Part shown: one piece after another, positions 7,712-14,962 of the stretch
How positions within the stretch are numbered: position 1 is the stretch's first letter
Layout of the letters: each line of letters opens with the position of its first letter
Assembly: GCA_030152225.1 (NCBI GenBank)
Contig: JASLHL010000164.1
Location: forward strand, 1-20,348
Direction of reading: 5' to 3'
DNA length: 20,348 nucleotides
From: Flavobacterium sp.
GTDB taxonomy: Bacteria > Bacteroidota > Bacteroidia > Flavobacteriales > Flavobacteriaceae
Position numbers and translations under genes: made by a program
The notes under the pieces: model-generated
Database searches by the model: none
Told to the model about the DNA's origin: nothing
The model's input: only the letters and a program-made list of their open reading frames with translations

Positions 7712-8903
7712 AGGACTAATCGACAATTGCGCTTTGATTCTTGAGTCGTGTAAACGAGAAATCAAAATGATTTTTAAAGACTCAGCCATTGTAATTACCT
7801 ATCTGGTGTGTGTGCTACTTGTGGCTTTTGTATATTCGTACGTCTATTCCAAAGAAGTGATTACGGAATTGCCTGTGGCGATCGTCAACCAAGATGACTC
7901 AAAGATGAGCCATCAAATCGATCGCATGTTGGATGCTACGCCTCAGTTGCGCATAGCGATGCGAACTGCGAGTATGGATTTGGCTCAGGATGCATTTTAT
8001 CAAGAAAAGATAAAGGGAATTATTGTGATTCCCGAGCATTTTGCTCGAGATTTACAGAAGGGAATTGTTCCGACGATTGGTGCTTATTGTGATGCCTCTT
8101 ATATGTTATACTATAAACAAACACTTGGAGCAGTCATGGTAACGGCAGGAACCTTAGGTGGTCAGGTTGAAGTAAATAAAATGATGGCTGGAGGAGTTCC
8201 CATGAAACAAGCTGCTGCAAGTCGACGACCTTTTGATGTAACAGCCAAACCGCTGTTTAATATCAATGGAGGGTATGCGACTTTTTTAATGCCTGCTGTG
8301 TTTTTGATTGCCGTTCAAACGTTACAATTGAATGGGATGGGAATATTAGCTGGAACGTTGCGCGAACGTAAACAATTCTCAGCAGCCTTTGCTTTTGCTC
8401 AAGGGCGATTTTCCAACTTCTTTTTGACAATAGGACGAAGCTTGGCCTATTTGATCCTATCCATGCTGATGATGTTGATTGTGTTAGGTTTTGTGATGCA
8501 TGTATTTACGTTTCCACAACGCGGTCATGTTGGAGAGGTTGTGTTGTTTTTAGTTCCGTTTTTGTTGTCTGTTACTTTTTTAGGGATGACATTGGCGAAT
8601 TTCTTTAAACACCGAGAAGATTCGATTATGACGATTACCCTTTTTTCCATTCCAACCTTGTTGATGACGGGATTATCCTGGCCAACAACCGCATTTCCAA
8701 CGGCAATTAAAGTGGTGTCTTTTTTCGTCCCCTCCACCATTGGAACTAAAGGTTTTGTTGCTTTGACGCAATTTGGTGCATCTTTACGCGACATTAGTGA
8801 TTTGTTTATGCAAATGTGGTTGGTGTGTTTATTCTATTTTATGTTGGCCGTTTGGACCAATTGGCGCTTGAGAAATAAGGAAAGTATTCCAAATGAAATA
8901 TAA
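7701..8903 (+). CDS. ABC-2 type transporter permease, second copy
   Basis: Paralogue of the preceding permease with the same plan: helix 1 at about residues 28-46, a periplasmic domain with VAIVNQDDSKMS matching VTILDLDKSSTS of its partner, then five or six C-terminal helices. The two probably form a heterodimeric channel. Two adjacent ATG codons (7701 and 7704) are possible starts. An AAAGGAGG at 7691-7698, unusually close to the textbook Shine-Dalgarno for this phylum, is 5 bases from 7704 but only 2 from 7701, so 7704 may be the true start (399 aa). It overlaps the previous gene by 8-11 bases and ends at a strong terminator, closing the operon. Confidence 0.88.
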   Translation: MMLRGLIDNCALILESCKREIKMIFKDSAIVITYLVCVLLVAFVYSYVYSKEVITELPVAIVNQDDSKMSHQIDRMLDATPQLRIAMRTASMDLAQDAFYQEKIKGIIVIPEHFARDLQKGIVPTIGAYCDASYMLYYKQTLGAVMVTAGTLGGQVEVNKMMAGGVPMKQAAASRRPFDVTAKPLFNINGGYATFLMPAVFLIAVQTLQLNGMGILAGTLRERKQFSAAFAFAQGRFSNFFLTIGRSLAYLILSMLMMLIVLGFVMHVFTFPQRGHVGEVVLFLVPFLLSVTFLGMTLANFFKHREDSIMTITLFSIPTLLMTGLSWPTTAFPTAIKVVSFFVPSTIGTKGFVALTQFGASLRDISDLFMQMWLVCLFYFMLAVWTNWRLRNKESIPNEI

Positions 8904-8934
8904 AAAAAATAGGATCCTCAGGATCCTATTTTTT
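8904..8934. terminator. Bidirectional intrinsic terminator
   Basis: A perfect 14-bp stem (8904-8917 with 8921-8934), a 3-base loop, A tract on the left and T tract on the right. It serves the efflux operon (+) and the convergent propeller-like gene (-), whose stop codon at 8926-8928 lies inside the stem. Confidence 0.93.
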
Positions 8935-9771
8935 TATGGTCAATTGATAGATTGAAGTGGGCAAATCTGGATTATCAGGATCTGTACACAATAAAAAGGT
9001 CACTTCTTTTTTAGCGTTTTTGTAAACGGTAATACCTTCAAATTTTTGATCTGCACTAATGATTTTTGTCTTTTCAACTTTCATTTTTTTAAGGTTGAGC
9101 TTACCGACCAGTGAACCTTTAATCTCGCCATCTGCATAGGTAGAGTCGGAATCTTCAGCCGTAGCGATAAAGTAAATCGAATCATCTACGAGAACTGCAT
9201 CAGTAAATCCCGCTTGTATCTGATCTATTCGTGGTAGCTTGATGGGGGTATAGGTAATTCTGAAATTGTCTAAAATGCTTTCTCCCGTTACGGTGAATAC
9301 GCCATTTTGCTGCTTAGGTCCATTGCCACGATTAAAAAAGTACCAAGTTTCTTGGTCAAAAACGACGCCTTCAATATTAAAATCTTCGTGCTCTAAATGA
9401 GCAAAAGCCATCATGGATTCATATAATACATCCAACGATTGTTTACTCACAGGCTCATTGGTCAATTGATGTACCTCATAGAGCGCATTACGGTTGGGCT
9501 TAGAACCTGAGCCTGATCCAAATAAATAGTAGTTAATTCCATCAAAAGCCATCGATTCTAAATCGGGTTTATCCGCTTTGGCGATGTTTTCCTGCCCAAT
9601 GTAATCTTCGGTAATTGCCGTTTTATAGAGCTGTTTGGATGGAATATCATAGTGATAGAGGTAGGTACTATCATCGGCAATAAGATGCAATTTATCTTCT
9701 GCATAGTACAAACCAGATGCTGCACTTAAACCAATAATGTGATACAAAAATTCTAAAGTCATTTTTTTCAT
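8926..9771 (-). CDS. Uncharacterised protein, probable beta-propeller fold
   Basis: A 281-residue protein I cannot assign a function. It is rich in alternating short beta-strand patterns ending in Tyr/Phe/Val with Gly/Asp turns, as in six-bladed propellers of the esterase-like/phytase-like type. Recurrent acidic motifs are visible: DLESMAF (70-76), NIEGVVF (132-138), AGFTDAV (187-193) and KFEGITVY (243-250), plus a glycine-rich FGSGSGSKPNRN at 84-95. The repeated E-[SG]-[MVI] positions could line a ligand or metal site. From memory it may belong to the Bacteroidetes family named DUF6929, which I cannot check. There is no convincing signal peptide. The start may be at 9771 or at the Met three codons later (9762). 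It is divergent from the PPK2 gene with only 62 bases between starts; a TAACTTTG on the minus strand (9854-9861) is a weak promoter candidate inside PPK2. Confidence 0.7.
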   Translation of the reverse strand: MKKMTLEFLYHIIGLSAASGLYYAEDKLHLIADDSTYLYHYDIPSKQLYKTAITEDYIGQENIAKADKPDLESMAFDGINYYLFGSGSGSKPNRNALYEVHQLTNEPVSKQSLDVLYESMMAFAHLEHEDFNIEGVVFDQETWYFFNRGNGPKQQNGVFTVTGESILDNFRITYTPIKLPRIDQIQAGFTDAVLVDDSIYFIATAEDSDSTYADGEIKGSLVGKLNLKKMKVEKTKIISADQKFEGITVYKNAKKEVTFLLCTDPDNPDLPTSIYQLTIKK

Positions 9772-9833
9772 GGTTACCTGAATTGAATTTTATAAATTTA
9801 ATACATACGAATTACTTAACGAATAAAATTGAC

Positions 9834-10709
9834 ATGAGTTTTGAACAGAAATACAAAGTTATTGGAAAGACGAAACTAAAAAAGTTGAGTACAATACCCG
9901 ATTTTGAGATGAGTCCTAAAAAGGCGATTCGAAAATTAGAGGAATTAAGTAGGCATTTAGCTAAGTTTCAGGAATTAATGTATGCGCATAACCGCTATAG
10001 TTTTTTGATTTGTATTCAGGGCATGGATACTGCAGGAAAAGACAGCTTAATTCGCGAGGTATTCAAGTCAATCAACGCAAGAGGGGTAGTGGTTCAGAGC
10101 TTCAAAAAACCAACGTCAACAGAATTAGAACACGATTATTTGTGGCGTCATTATATTGCATTGCCCGAAAAGGGAAAGTTTACGGTGTTTAATCGAACAC
10201 AGTACGAAAATGTATTGGTTTCTCGTGTGCATCCTGAGATTGTCTTACAGGAGCGTTTACCTCACATTAAAGAAGTCGAAGATATTGATGAAGCGTTTTG
10301 GGAAAAACGCTATAAGGAGATTGCCAATTTTGAAGAGCATATCAGTAATAACGGGGTAGTGGTTTTAAAGTTCTTTTTGCATTTGGGAAAAGACGAGCAA
10401 AAGGGACGCATTTTAAGGCGCTTAGGTAAAGAGAAGCACCACTGGAAATTTGCGCCAGAAGATGTCAGAGAACGGGAGTTTTGGGAGGAATATCAGACCT
10501 ATTACGAGGAAGCCATCGAGAAGACTTCAACGGAAACTTGCCCTTGGTATGTAATTCCAGCTGACAATAAATCGTTGTGTCGCTATATTTTTGCAAGTAT
10601 TCTATTGGAAATAACAGAGAGATTTACGGATGTTCAGCTACCTGAATTACCTGAACACATTGAAGAAAATTTATCTAAATATCGAGAGCGATTGCTCAAT
10701 GAAGAATAG
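9834..10709 (+). CDS. ppk2: Polyphosphate kinase 2 family protein (class III-like)
   Basis: PPK2 enzymes transfer phosphate between polyphosphate and nucleotides in the cytosol. Visible motifs, numbered from the ATG at 9834: Walker A GMDTAGKD (63-70), SFKKPTSTELEHDYLWR (89-105), Walker B/lid start FNRTQYENVLVSRVHPE (119-135) and the basic lid KHHWKFAPED (201-210). YENV followed by RVHPE, in place of YEDV and VRVH, is what I recall for class III members such as the Cytophaga hutchinsonii enzyme, which act on both NMP and NDP; this class call rests on memory of motifs. ATG 9834 is chosen because an upstream TTG (9783) would only add 17 residues (MNFINLIHTNYLTNKID) with no resemblance to the family. 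Length 291 aa is normal. The gene stands alone and ends at a terminator. Confidence 0.9.
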   Translation: MSFEQKYKVIGKTKLKKLSTIPDFEMSPKKAIRKLEELSRHLAKFQELMYAHNRYSFLICIQGMDTAGKDSLIREVFKSINARGVVVQSFKKPTSTELEHDYLWRHYIALPEKGKFTVFNRTQYENVLVSRVHPEIVLQERLPHIKEVEDIDEAFWEKRYKEIANFEEHISNNGVVVLKFFLHLGKDEQKGRILRRLGKEKHHWKFAPEDVREREFWEEYQTYYEEAIEKTSTETCPWYVIPADNKSLCRYIFASILLEITERFTDVQLPELPEHIEENLSKYRERLLNEE

Positions 10710-10710
10710 T

Positions 10711-10738
10711 AAAAGGGTCTATGCAAGACCCTTTTTTA
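10711..10738. terminator. Intrinsic terminator between PPK2 and the barrel-protein gene
   Basis: A 10-bp stem (10711-10720 with 10726-10735), a 5-base loop and flanking A and T tracts. It sits between convergent genes and probably works both ways. Confidence 0.9.
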
Positions 10739-10744
10739 TTCCTT

Positions 10745-11263
10745 TTATTTTTTCTTGTAGTTTTTTAAACTGAAACCATAAGCCACACGCAGTCCTATTT
10801 GATCAACGTGAAAGTCATTGTAGCGTTCATATCGGAGACTTACGTCAATATACTTATTGGCATATCCAATAGACGGACTCCAAATTAGGGTATTCCCTGA
10901 GCCTTGGTGGGTACCAAAACCAGCACCTAGTTCACCCATGGCATAGATGTTTTTGGTCATAAAGTGTTTAAAACCAGCTTTTACAGGTATTAAACCGATG
11001 TCTTGATCGTGTTTTTCCTTGAGGTGGGTGTATCCACTAGTTAAGGTAAAGGAGGTTTCTTTGCTTAGATCATATTGCAAACGCGCATCTGCTCCAAAAA
11101 CAGCATCGTAATCCGAATTTGTAGAAATTCCACCATGTAGACCAAATCCAATTCGAAATCCTTTGGGATAATAAGGGACGGTTTTCTTTTGAGCAAAGGC
11201 TGAAGGAAGCATACCCATGCTCAAAGCCAAAAATAAGGTTGTAATCTTTGTGAATCTTGTCAT
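10745..11263 (-). CDS. Small outer-membrane beta-barrel protein
   Basis: A 172-residue protein with a clear signal peptide (basic start, hydrophobic 8-20, cleavage after AFA at 24). The mature part shows alternating hydrophobic residues, Gly/Tyr/Phe-rich strands and turns of Asp/Asn (GFGLHGGIS, GADARLQYDL, LTSGYTHL, GELGAGFGTH, SLRYERYND, GLRVAYGF), which fits an eight-stranded outer-membrane barrel. The last barrel strand GLRVAYGFSL is followed by a short Lys-rich tail (KNYKKK). Function is unknown. It resembles general outer membrane beta-barrel proteins rather than OmpA, since there is no peptidoglycan-binding domain. It is a single-gene unit facing PPK2 across a shared terminator. A TATATTTT on the minus strand (11290-11297) is a weak -7 candidate. 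Confidence 0.75.
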   Translation of the reverse strand: MTRFTKITTLFLALSMGMLPSAFAQKKTVPYYPKGFRIGFGLHGGISTNSDYDAVFGADARLQYDLSKETSFTLTSGYTHLKEKHDQDIGLIPVKAGFKHFMTKNIYAMGELGAGFGTHQGSGNTLIWSPSIGYANKYIDVSLRYERYNDFHVDQIGLRVAYGFSLKNYKKK

Positions 11264-11377
11264 AGCTTTGTGTTTTTAGTTTTGTTTGAAAAATATAAAA
11301 GCAAATAGTTTGCCGTTGTTTGGTCATTCTTTTAAAAGAATTTGTTAACCCATCAGATTCTTTCGTTTTCAAGTCAG

Positions 11378-11385
11378 TATATTTG
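11378..11385 (+). promoter_or_regulatory. -7 box of the MATE gene
   Basis: TATATTTG, exact TAnnTTTG, 16 bases before the ATG at 11402. The resulting 5' UTR would be only a few bases. No clear -33 TTG. Confidence 0.5.
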
Positions 11386-11401
11386 CACAAATTTTTAGCA
11401 G

Positions 11402-12781
11402 ATGAATCTTTCCATTTACATTAAGGAATTTCGATATAATATTCAATTAGCCTATCCTATTATTTTAGCCATGTTGGGACATACTGTGGTTGGAGTAATT
11501 GACAATATCATGGTAGGAAAGATTGGCCCCACAGAATTGGCAGCAGCTTCATTAGCAAATAGTTTCGTGTTTATCGCTATCTCTTTAGGGGTTGGTTTTT
11601 CAACTGCTATTACGCCTTTTGTAGCAAAAAGTGATGCCGCAAATGACGTAGAAGGAGGGAGATCTACTTTTGTCAATGGACTATTTCTTTGTACTGTAGT
11701 AGGACTGCTGTTGTTTTCGATTATCTTTTTAGCGAAACCCTTTTTGCGCTATATGGGTCAACCTGAGGAGGTTACTGTACTAGCTAAACCCTTTTTAGAT
11801 ATTGTTGCCTTGTCTATCATTCCTTTGGTTATGTACCAAGGGTACAAGCAATTTGCAGATGGGAAATCTCAGACTAAAAATTCGATGTATGCGACTATTA
11901 TTTGTAATATTGTCAACCTAACCTTTAATTACCTGCTAATTTACGGTGTGTGGTTTTTCCCCACAATGGGCATGTTAGGGGCAGCATATGGAACATTAAT
12001 TTCTCGTGTTGTCATGATTGTTTACATGCATTTTGCGTTGACTAGACAAGATATGTTTAAGCCCTTTATGAGTAAATTGAAGTTCAGTGAAATAAAAAAG
12101 GATGTACTAAAGCAGATTTCTAAAATAGGCATACCCTCTGGATTAATGAGCTTCTTTGAAGTAGCTTTATTCGTTGGTGCTGTTTGGCTATCTGGTATGT
12201 TGGGAACAGTTTCACAAGCGGCTAACCAAATTGCGTTGAGTATGTCTTCAATGACTTTTATGTTTGCCAGCGGGTTAGGGGTTGCAGCAACCATTCGTGT
12301 AGGAAATCAAATGGGATTAAAGAACTATGCGTATTTGCGTACCGTAGCGCGTTCGATCATGTTGATGGCTTTAATCATTTATGTTGTTTTTGCCTTGCTG
12401 TTCGTTCTATTCCATAACTATATCCCTTTGCTATTTTTGGATGCAAAAGATAGCGTTAATGCAGCCATGAATGAAGAAGTCATTCTCATTGCAGGACAGC
12501 TCTTACTCGTTGCTGCTATTTTTCAAATCTCCGATTGTTTACAAGTGGTAACCTTAGGGGCTTTGCGCGGTTTGCAAGATGTAAATGTACCGATGATTAT
12601 TACTTTTATCTCCTATTGGATGGTGGGTTTCCCATTATCCGTATATTTGAGTTTATACACCAGTGTTGGAACACCAGGCATTTGGATTGGCCTATTAGCA
12701 GGACTAACCACGGCCGCCATTTTGCTCTATGCGCGTTTTCACCAGATATCGAATCGATTGATTAATACTAATTTAAAATAA
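11402..12781 (+). CDS. MATE family efflux transporter
   Basis: A 459-residue polytopic inner-membrane protein with about 12 hydrophobic helices in two homologous halves (about 15-200 and 240-440). Family features include AYPIILAMLGHTVVGVIDN near the start of the first half, GPTELAAASLANS after it, and the related FFEVALFVGAVWLSGMLG and QAANQIALSMSS in the second half. By family it exports cationic drugs or metabolites in exchange for Na+ or H+. The acidic residue in helix 1 (Asp of VIDN, near residue 34) is the usual candidate for cation coupling. The substrate is unknown. The downstream acidic-protein gene starts 6 bases after its stop, so the two are likely co-transcribed. Confidence 0.93.
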   Translation: MNLSIYIKEFRYNIQLAYPIILAMLGHTVVGVIDNIMVGKIGPTELAAASLANSFVFIAISLGVGFSTAITPFVAKSDAANDVEGGRSTFVNGLFLCTVVGLLLFSIIFLAKPFLRYMGQPEEVTVLAKPFLDIVALSIIPLVMYQGYKQFADGKSQTKNSMYATIICNIVNLTFNYLLIYGVWFFPTMGMLGAAYGTLISRVVMIVYMHFALTRQDMFKPFMSKLKFSEIKKDVLKQISKIGIPSGLMSFFEVALFVGAVWLSGMLGTVSQAANQIALSMSSMTFMFASGLGVAATIRVGNQMGLKNYAYLRTVARSIMLMALIIYVVFALLFVLFHNYIPLLFLDAKDSVNAAMNEEVILIAGQLLLVAAIFQISDCLQVVTLGALRGLQDVNVPMIITFISYWMVGFPLSVYLSLYTSVGTPGIWIGLLAGLTTAAILLYARFHQISNRLINTNLK

Positions 12782-12787
12782 AAAATC

Positions 12788-13033
12788 ATGCAATTACCTA
12801 AATTTGTTTTAGCAGATAATACAGATCACTTAGATGATATCTTTATTATACACCTAGAGTTTCCTCGTTTTATCATCAACTTAAACACAGACGAAATCGA
12901 ATTTTTAGAATCGATTGAAGAGTCAGAAGAGTCAGAAGTAGAAGGAGAAATGGAAACGTTAGTCGTACAAGCAGGCGAGTTCTACGAAAGAGAAATGGCG
13001 CGCTATGTAGAGTCAGAAGAATTAGAAGACTAA
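12788..13033 (+). CDS. Small acidic protein of unknown function
   Basis: An 81-residue, strongly acidic protein with more than twenty Asp/Glu and few basic residues. The N-terminal half has short hydrophobic strand-like stretches (KFVLAD, DIFIIHLEFPRFIINL) and the C-terminal half is a Glu/Ser-rich segment (ESIEESEESEVEGEMETL) followed by a likely helix ending in ESEELED. No signal peptide or membrane helix is evident, so it is probably cytosolic. It starts 6 bases after the MATE stop and is followed by a long hairpin, so it is the last gene of a two-gene unit. Coding status is supported by tight spacing, ATG start and the terminator position. I do not recognise a family. Confidence 0.75.
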   Translation: MQLPKFVLADNTDHLDDIFIIHLEFPRFIINLNTDEIEFLESIEESEESEVEGEMETLVVQAGEFYEREMARYVESEELED

Positions 13034-13043
13034 TTGATTTCGA

Positions 13044-13107
13044 CCCCAAAAAAAGACAGCTGTAAAGGAGAACCTAGATTCTTTTTTGCAGCTGTCTTTT
13101 TTTGGGG
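13044..13107. terminator. Exceptionally long hairpin (29-bp stem), probable terminator
   Basis: 13044-13062 and 13089-13107 are perfect 19-base inverted repeats beginning CCCC and ending GGGG. The bases between continue to pair (13063-13072 with 13079-13088, three of ten as G-U), leaving a 6-base loop: 29 continuous pairs in all. The 3' arm contains seven T (13097-13103) inside the stem, so its action as a terminator would rest on the inner part of the stem. Confidence 0.8.
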
Positions 13108-13338
13108 ATTTGCCATATGACAAGCGGAAGGCTGCTGTTTTACAGTAAAAGCACCAGAAATTACCTTTGTTTTTTTGTGTAATTCATGCATTTAAAGAAG
13201 TGTTTCAGTGTATTATTTTAGATATTAAAATGATTGCTAATAAAAGATGACGCTTTTAGTAGTAATGGAGTTTAGGAAGTCCCAAACACCTAAAGCAGGA
13301 TAAAAAATACTTACCTTTGTGTACTTCAAATTTAGGTT
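13108..13338. other. Intergenic region before the MFS gene; two promoter-like boxes, no gene
   Basis: About 230 bases with no convincing ORF. It contains TACCTTTG at 13162-13169 and again at 13312-13319, each inside the same 10-mer TTACCTTTGT, exactly 150 bases apart. The only ATG-led ORF after the first box (13186-13221) is 11 codons. Confidence 0.6.
13312..13319 (+). promoter_or_regulatory. -7 box of the MFS gene
   Basis: TACCTTTG, exact TAnnTTTG, 19 bases before the ATG at 13339. No clear -33 TTG is seen. Confidence 0.55.
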
Positions 13339-14580
13339 ATGAACAAAATTTTAAGTATTCAGCACAAAGTGTTGGACAAAGTAAACAAGCAAACGCTCTC
13401 TCATCAGACTGTTTATCCAATTTTACTCGCTATTAGTTTTGGGCACTTATGCAATGATTTGTTACAGGCTATCGTTCCTGCTACGTATCCACTATTAAAA
13501 GAAAACTACCAGTTAAGTTTTGCGCAGATTGGATTGATTACGTTCTTTTATCAAATGTCCTCTTCGCTTTTACAACCTTTAGTAGGTAATTTTACAGATA
13601 AAAGACCTCAACCTTACTCTCAAATTTACGGCATGTTATGCACCACTGTAGGTGTGATTTTACTTGCATTTGCCCCAAGTTATTTTTGGGTATTGGTAGC
13701 GGTTACTTGTATTGGAATAGGATCTTCGATTTTCCATCCGGAATCTTCCCGTGTTTCTTATGTAGCCTCTGGCGGTAAGCGAAGTTTAGCGCAGTCTATT
13801 TTTCAGATTGGTGGAAATACAGGAACTGCATTAGCCCCTCTTTTAGTGGCTTGGCTTGTTTTGCCTCAAGGACAACAACATCTCTTGTGGTTTGTCGTTG
13901 TGGCCATTATCGCTCAGTTTGTGTACTATTTTATCGGAACCTGGTATAAGGGCATTCTAAGCCATGCAGCAACGAAAGAGAAGAAGAAAATACGCATTCC
14001 AGAACTATCTGCATTTAAAGTCAACAGCGCGATTGTTGTTCTCTTGCTTTTAATTTTTTCCAAGTATTTCTACGTAGCGAGTATCTCGAGTTATTTCCAG
14101 TTCTATACGATGGATAAATTTGGTATTACGGAAGTACAAGCCCAGGTGTATTTGTTTTACTTTTTAATTGCCGTTGCTTTGGGAACGTTGATTGGCGGAT
14201 TTTTAGGGGATAAAGTGGGGCGCAAGTATATCATTTGGTTTTCGGTGCTAGGAGCAGCTCCTTTTACGCTGTTGTTGCCCCATGTAGATTTGGCTTGGAC
14301 GGGGATACTCATTGTGGTTATTGGATTTATTATTTCCTCTGCATTCCCATCTATTTTGGTGTATGCTCAAGAATTATTGCCCAAGAAAATTGGAATGGTA
14401 TCCGGCTTATTTTACGGTTTTGCCTTTGGTATGGGCGGATTAGGTTCAGCCTTGTTAGGATGGTGGGCTGATCATACCTCTATTGAATATATCTACAGCG
14501 TATGTGCTTATTTGCCGTTGTTGGGGATTATTGCTTGCTTCTTACCAAATATGAAAAAAGTTTCTTTTAGAGAAGAATAA
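13339..14580 (+). CDS. MFS transporter, fosmidomycin-resistance (Fsr) type
   Basis: A 413-residue, 12-helix inner-membrane transporter. Sequence blocks typical of the Fsr branch are GHLCNDLLQAIVPA (35-48), LSFAQIGLITFF (59-70), SSLLQPLVGNFTDKRP (75-90), GIGSSIFHPESSRV (126-139) and ASGGKRSLAQSIFQIGGNTG (143-162), the last being the conserved stretch after helix 4. The second half has GGFLGDKVGRKY, the usual MFS loop between helices. By family it is a proton-driven drug exporter; E. coli Fsr confers fosmidomycin resistance, but the substrate here is not established. A hydrophilic 24-residue N-terminal tail precedes helix 1. A small lipoprotein gene lies 29 bases downstream and may share its transcript. 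Confidence 0.9.
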   Translation: MNKILSIQHKVLDKVNKQTLSHQTVYPILLAISFGHLCNDLLQAIVPATYPLLKENYQLSFAQIGLITFFYQMSSSLLQPLVGNFTDKRPQPYSQIYGMLCTTVGVILLAFAPSYFWVLVAVTCIGIGSSIFHPESSRVSYVASGGKRSLAQSIFQIGGNTGTALAPLLVAWLVLPQGQQHLLWFVVVAIIAQFVYYFIGTWYKGILSHAATKEKKKIRIPELSAFKVNSAIVVLLLLIFSKYFYVASISSYFQFYTMDKFGITEVQAQVYLFYFLIAVALGTLIGGFLGDKVGRKYIIWFSVLGAAPFTLLLPHVDLAWTGILIVVIGFIISSAFPSILVYAQELLPKKIGMVSGLFYGFAFGMGGLGSALLGWWADHTSIEYIYSVCAYLPLLGIIACFLPNMKKVSFREE

Positions 14581-14609
14581 TGTTGTAACTTACATAAAAT
14601 TAGAAACAT

Positions 14610-14831
14610 ATGAAATACACTATTCTTTTTTATACCGGGATTTTGGTAACCCTATTGGCTTTGGTATCGTGTAGCAGTAAACAAGCAGCAATAGCTTATG
14701 CCGATGAATATCAAACGAGTGTTACTGTTTATCAAGACACTGTGAATCCACAGCTATACTACAACATCGATAAGAATATACACCTGATCGATAGAGGCAC
14801 TGAATTGCCAACGAGTAAAGGAGCTAATTAA
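14610..14831 (+). CDS. Small predicted lipoprotein
   Basis: A 73-residue protein with a lipoprotein signal peptide: MKY, a hydrophobic core, and lipobox LVSC with the acylated Cys at residue 21. The mature part is about 52 residues, hydrophilic, with many Tyr/Asp/Thr (ADEYQTSVTVYQDT) and no domain I recognise. Ser-Ser-Lys follows the Cys, which gives no clear sign of export to the cell surface by the Bacteroidetes acidic signal. It follows the MFS gene by 29 bases with no terminator or promoter-like box between them, so it is likely transcribed with it. Confidence 0.7.
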   Translation: MKYTILFYTGILVTLLALVSCSSKQAAIAYADEYQTSVTVYQDTVNPQLYYNIDKNIHLIDRGTELPTSKGAN

Positions 14832-14840
14832 AGTCAGCTA

Positions 14841-14859
14841 CGTCTAGAAAAGTTAGACG
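14841..14859. repeat. Hairpin after the lipoprotein gene
   Basis: CGTCTA (14841-14846) pairs with TAGACG (14854-14859) around a 7-base loop, with no T tract. A second imperfect hairpin lies at 14880-14901 (CCAAAAGG with CCCTTTGG). Confidence 0.45.
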
Positions 14860-14910
14860 CATATGGAAAGACAAAGTATCCAAAAGGAGTTATCCCTTTG
14901 GTAATGATAT

Positions 14911-14946
14911 AAAAAATCCGATAGGTAAGGCCTATCGGATTTTTTT
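14911..14946. terminator. Bidirectional intrinsic terminator
   Basis: A perfect 15-bp stem (14911-14925 with 14931-14945), a 5-base loop, A tract left and T tract right. It separates the lipoprotein gene (+) from the convergent mgtE (-). Confidence 0.93.
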
Positions 14947-14962
14947 ATGATATTTCGTTGAT

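Noticed and set aside
9783..9833. TTG start extending PPK2 by 17 residues
   Set aside because: The added residues do not resemble the family, and ATG 9834 gives a normal N-terminus.
11070..11390. Minus-strand ORF overlapping the barrel-protein gene
   Set aside because: It is in another frame of a gene with a clear signal peptide and barrel pattern, and its own sequence has no recognisable features.
13186..13221. 11-codon ORF after the orphan promoter box
   Set aside because: Too short, no ribosome-binding or leader features such as repeated codons, and no terminator typical of attenuation follows.
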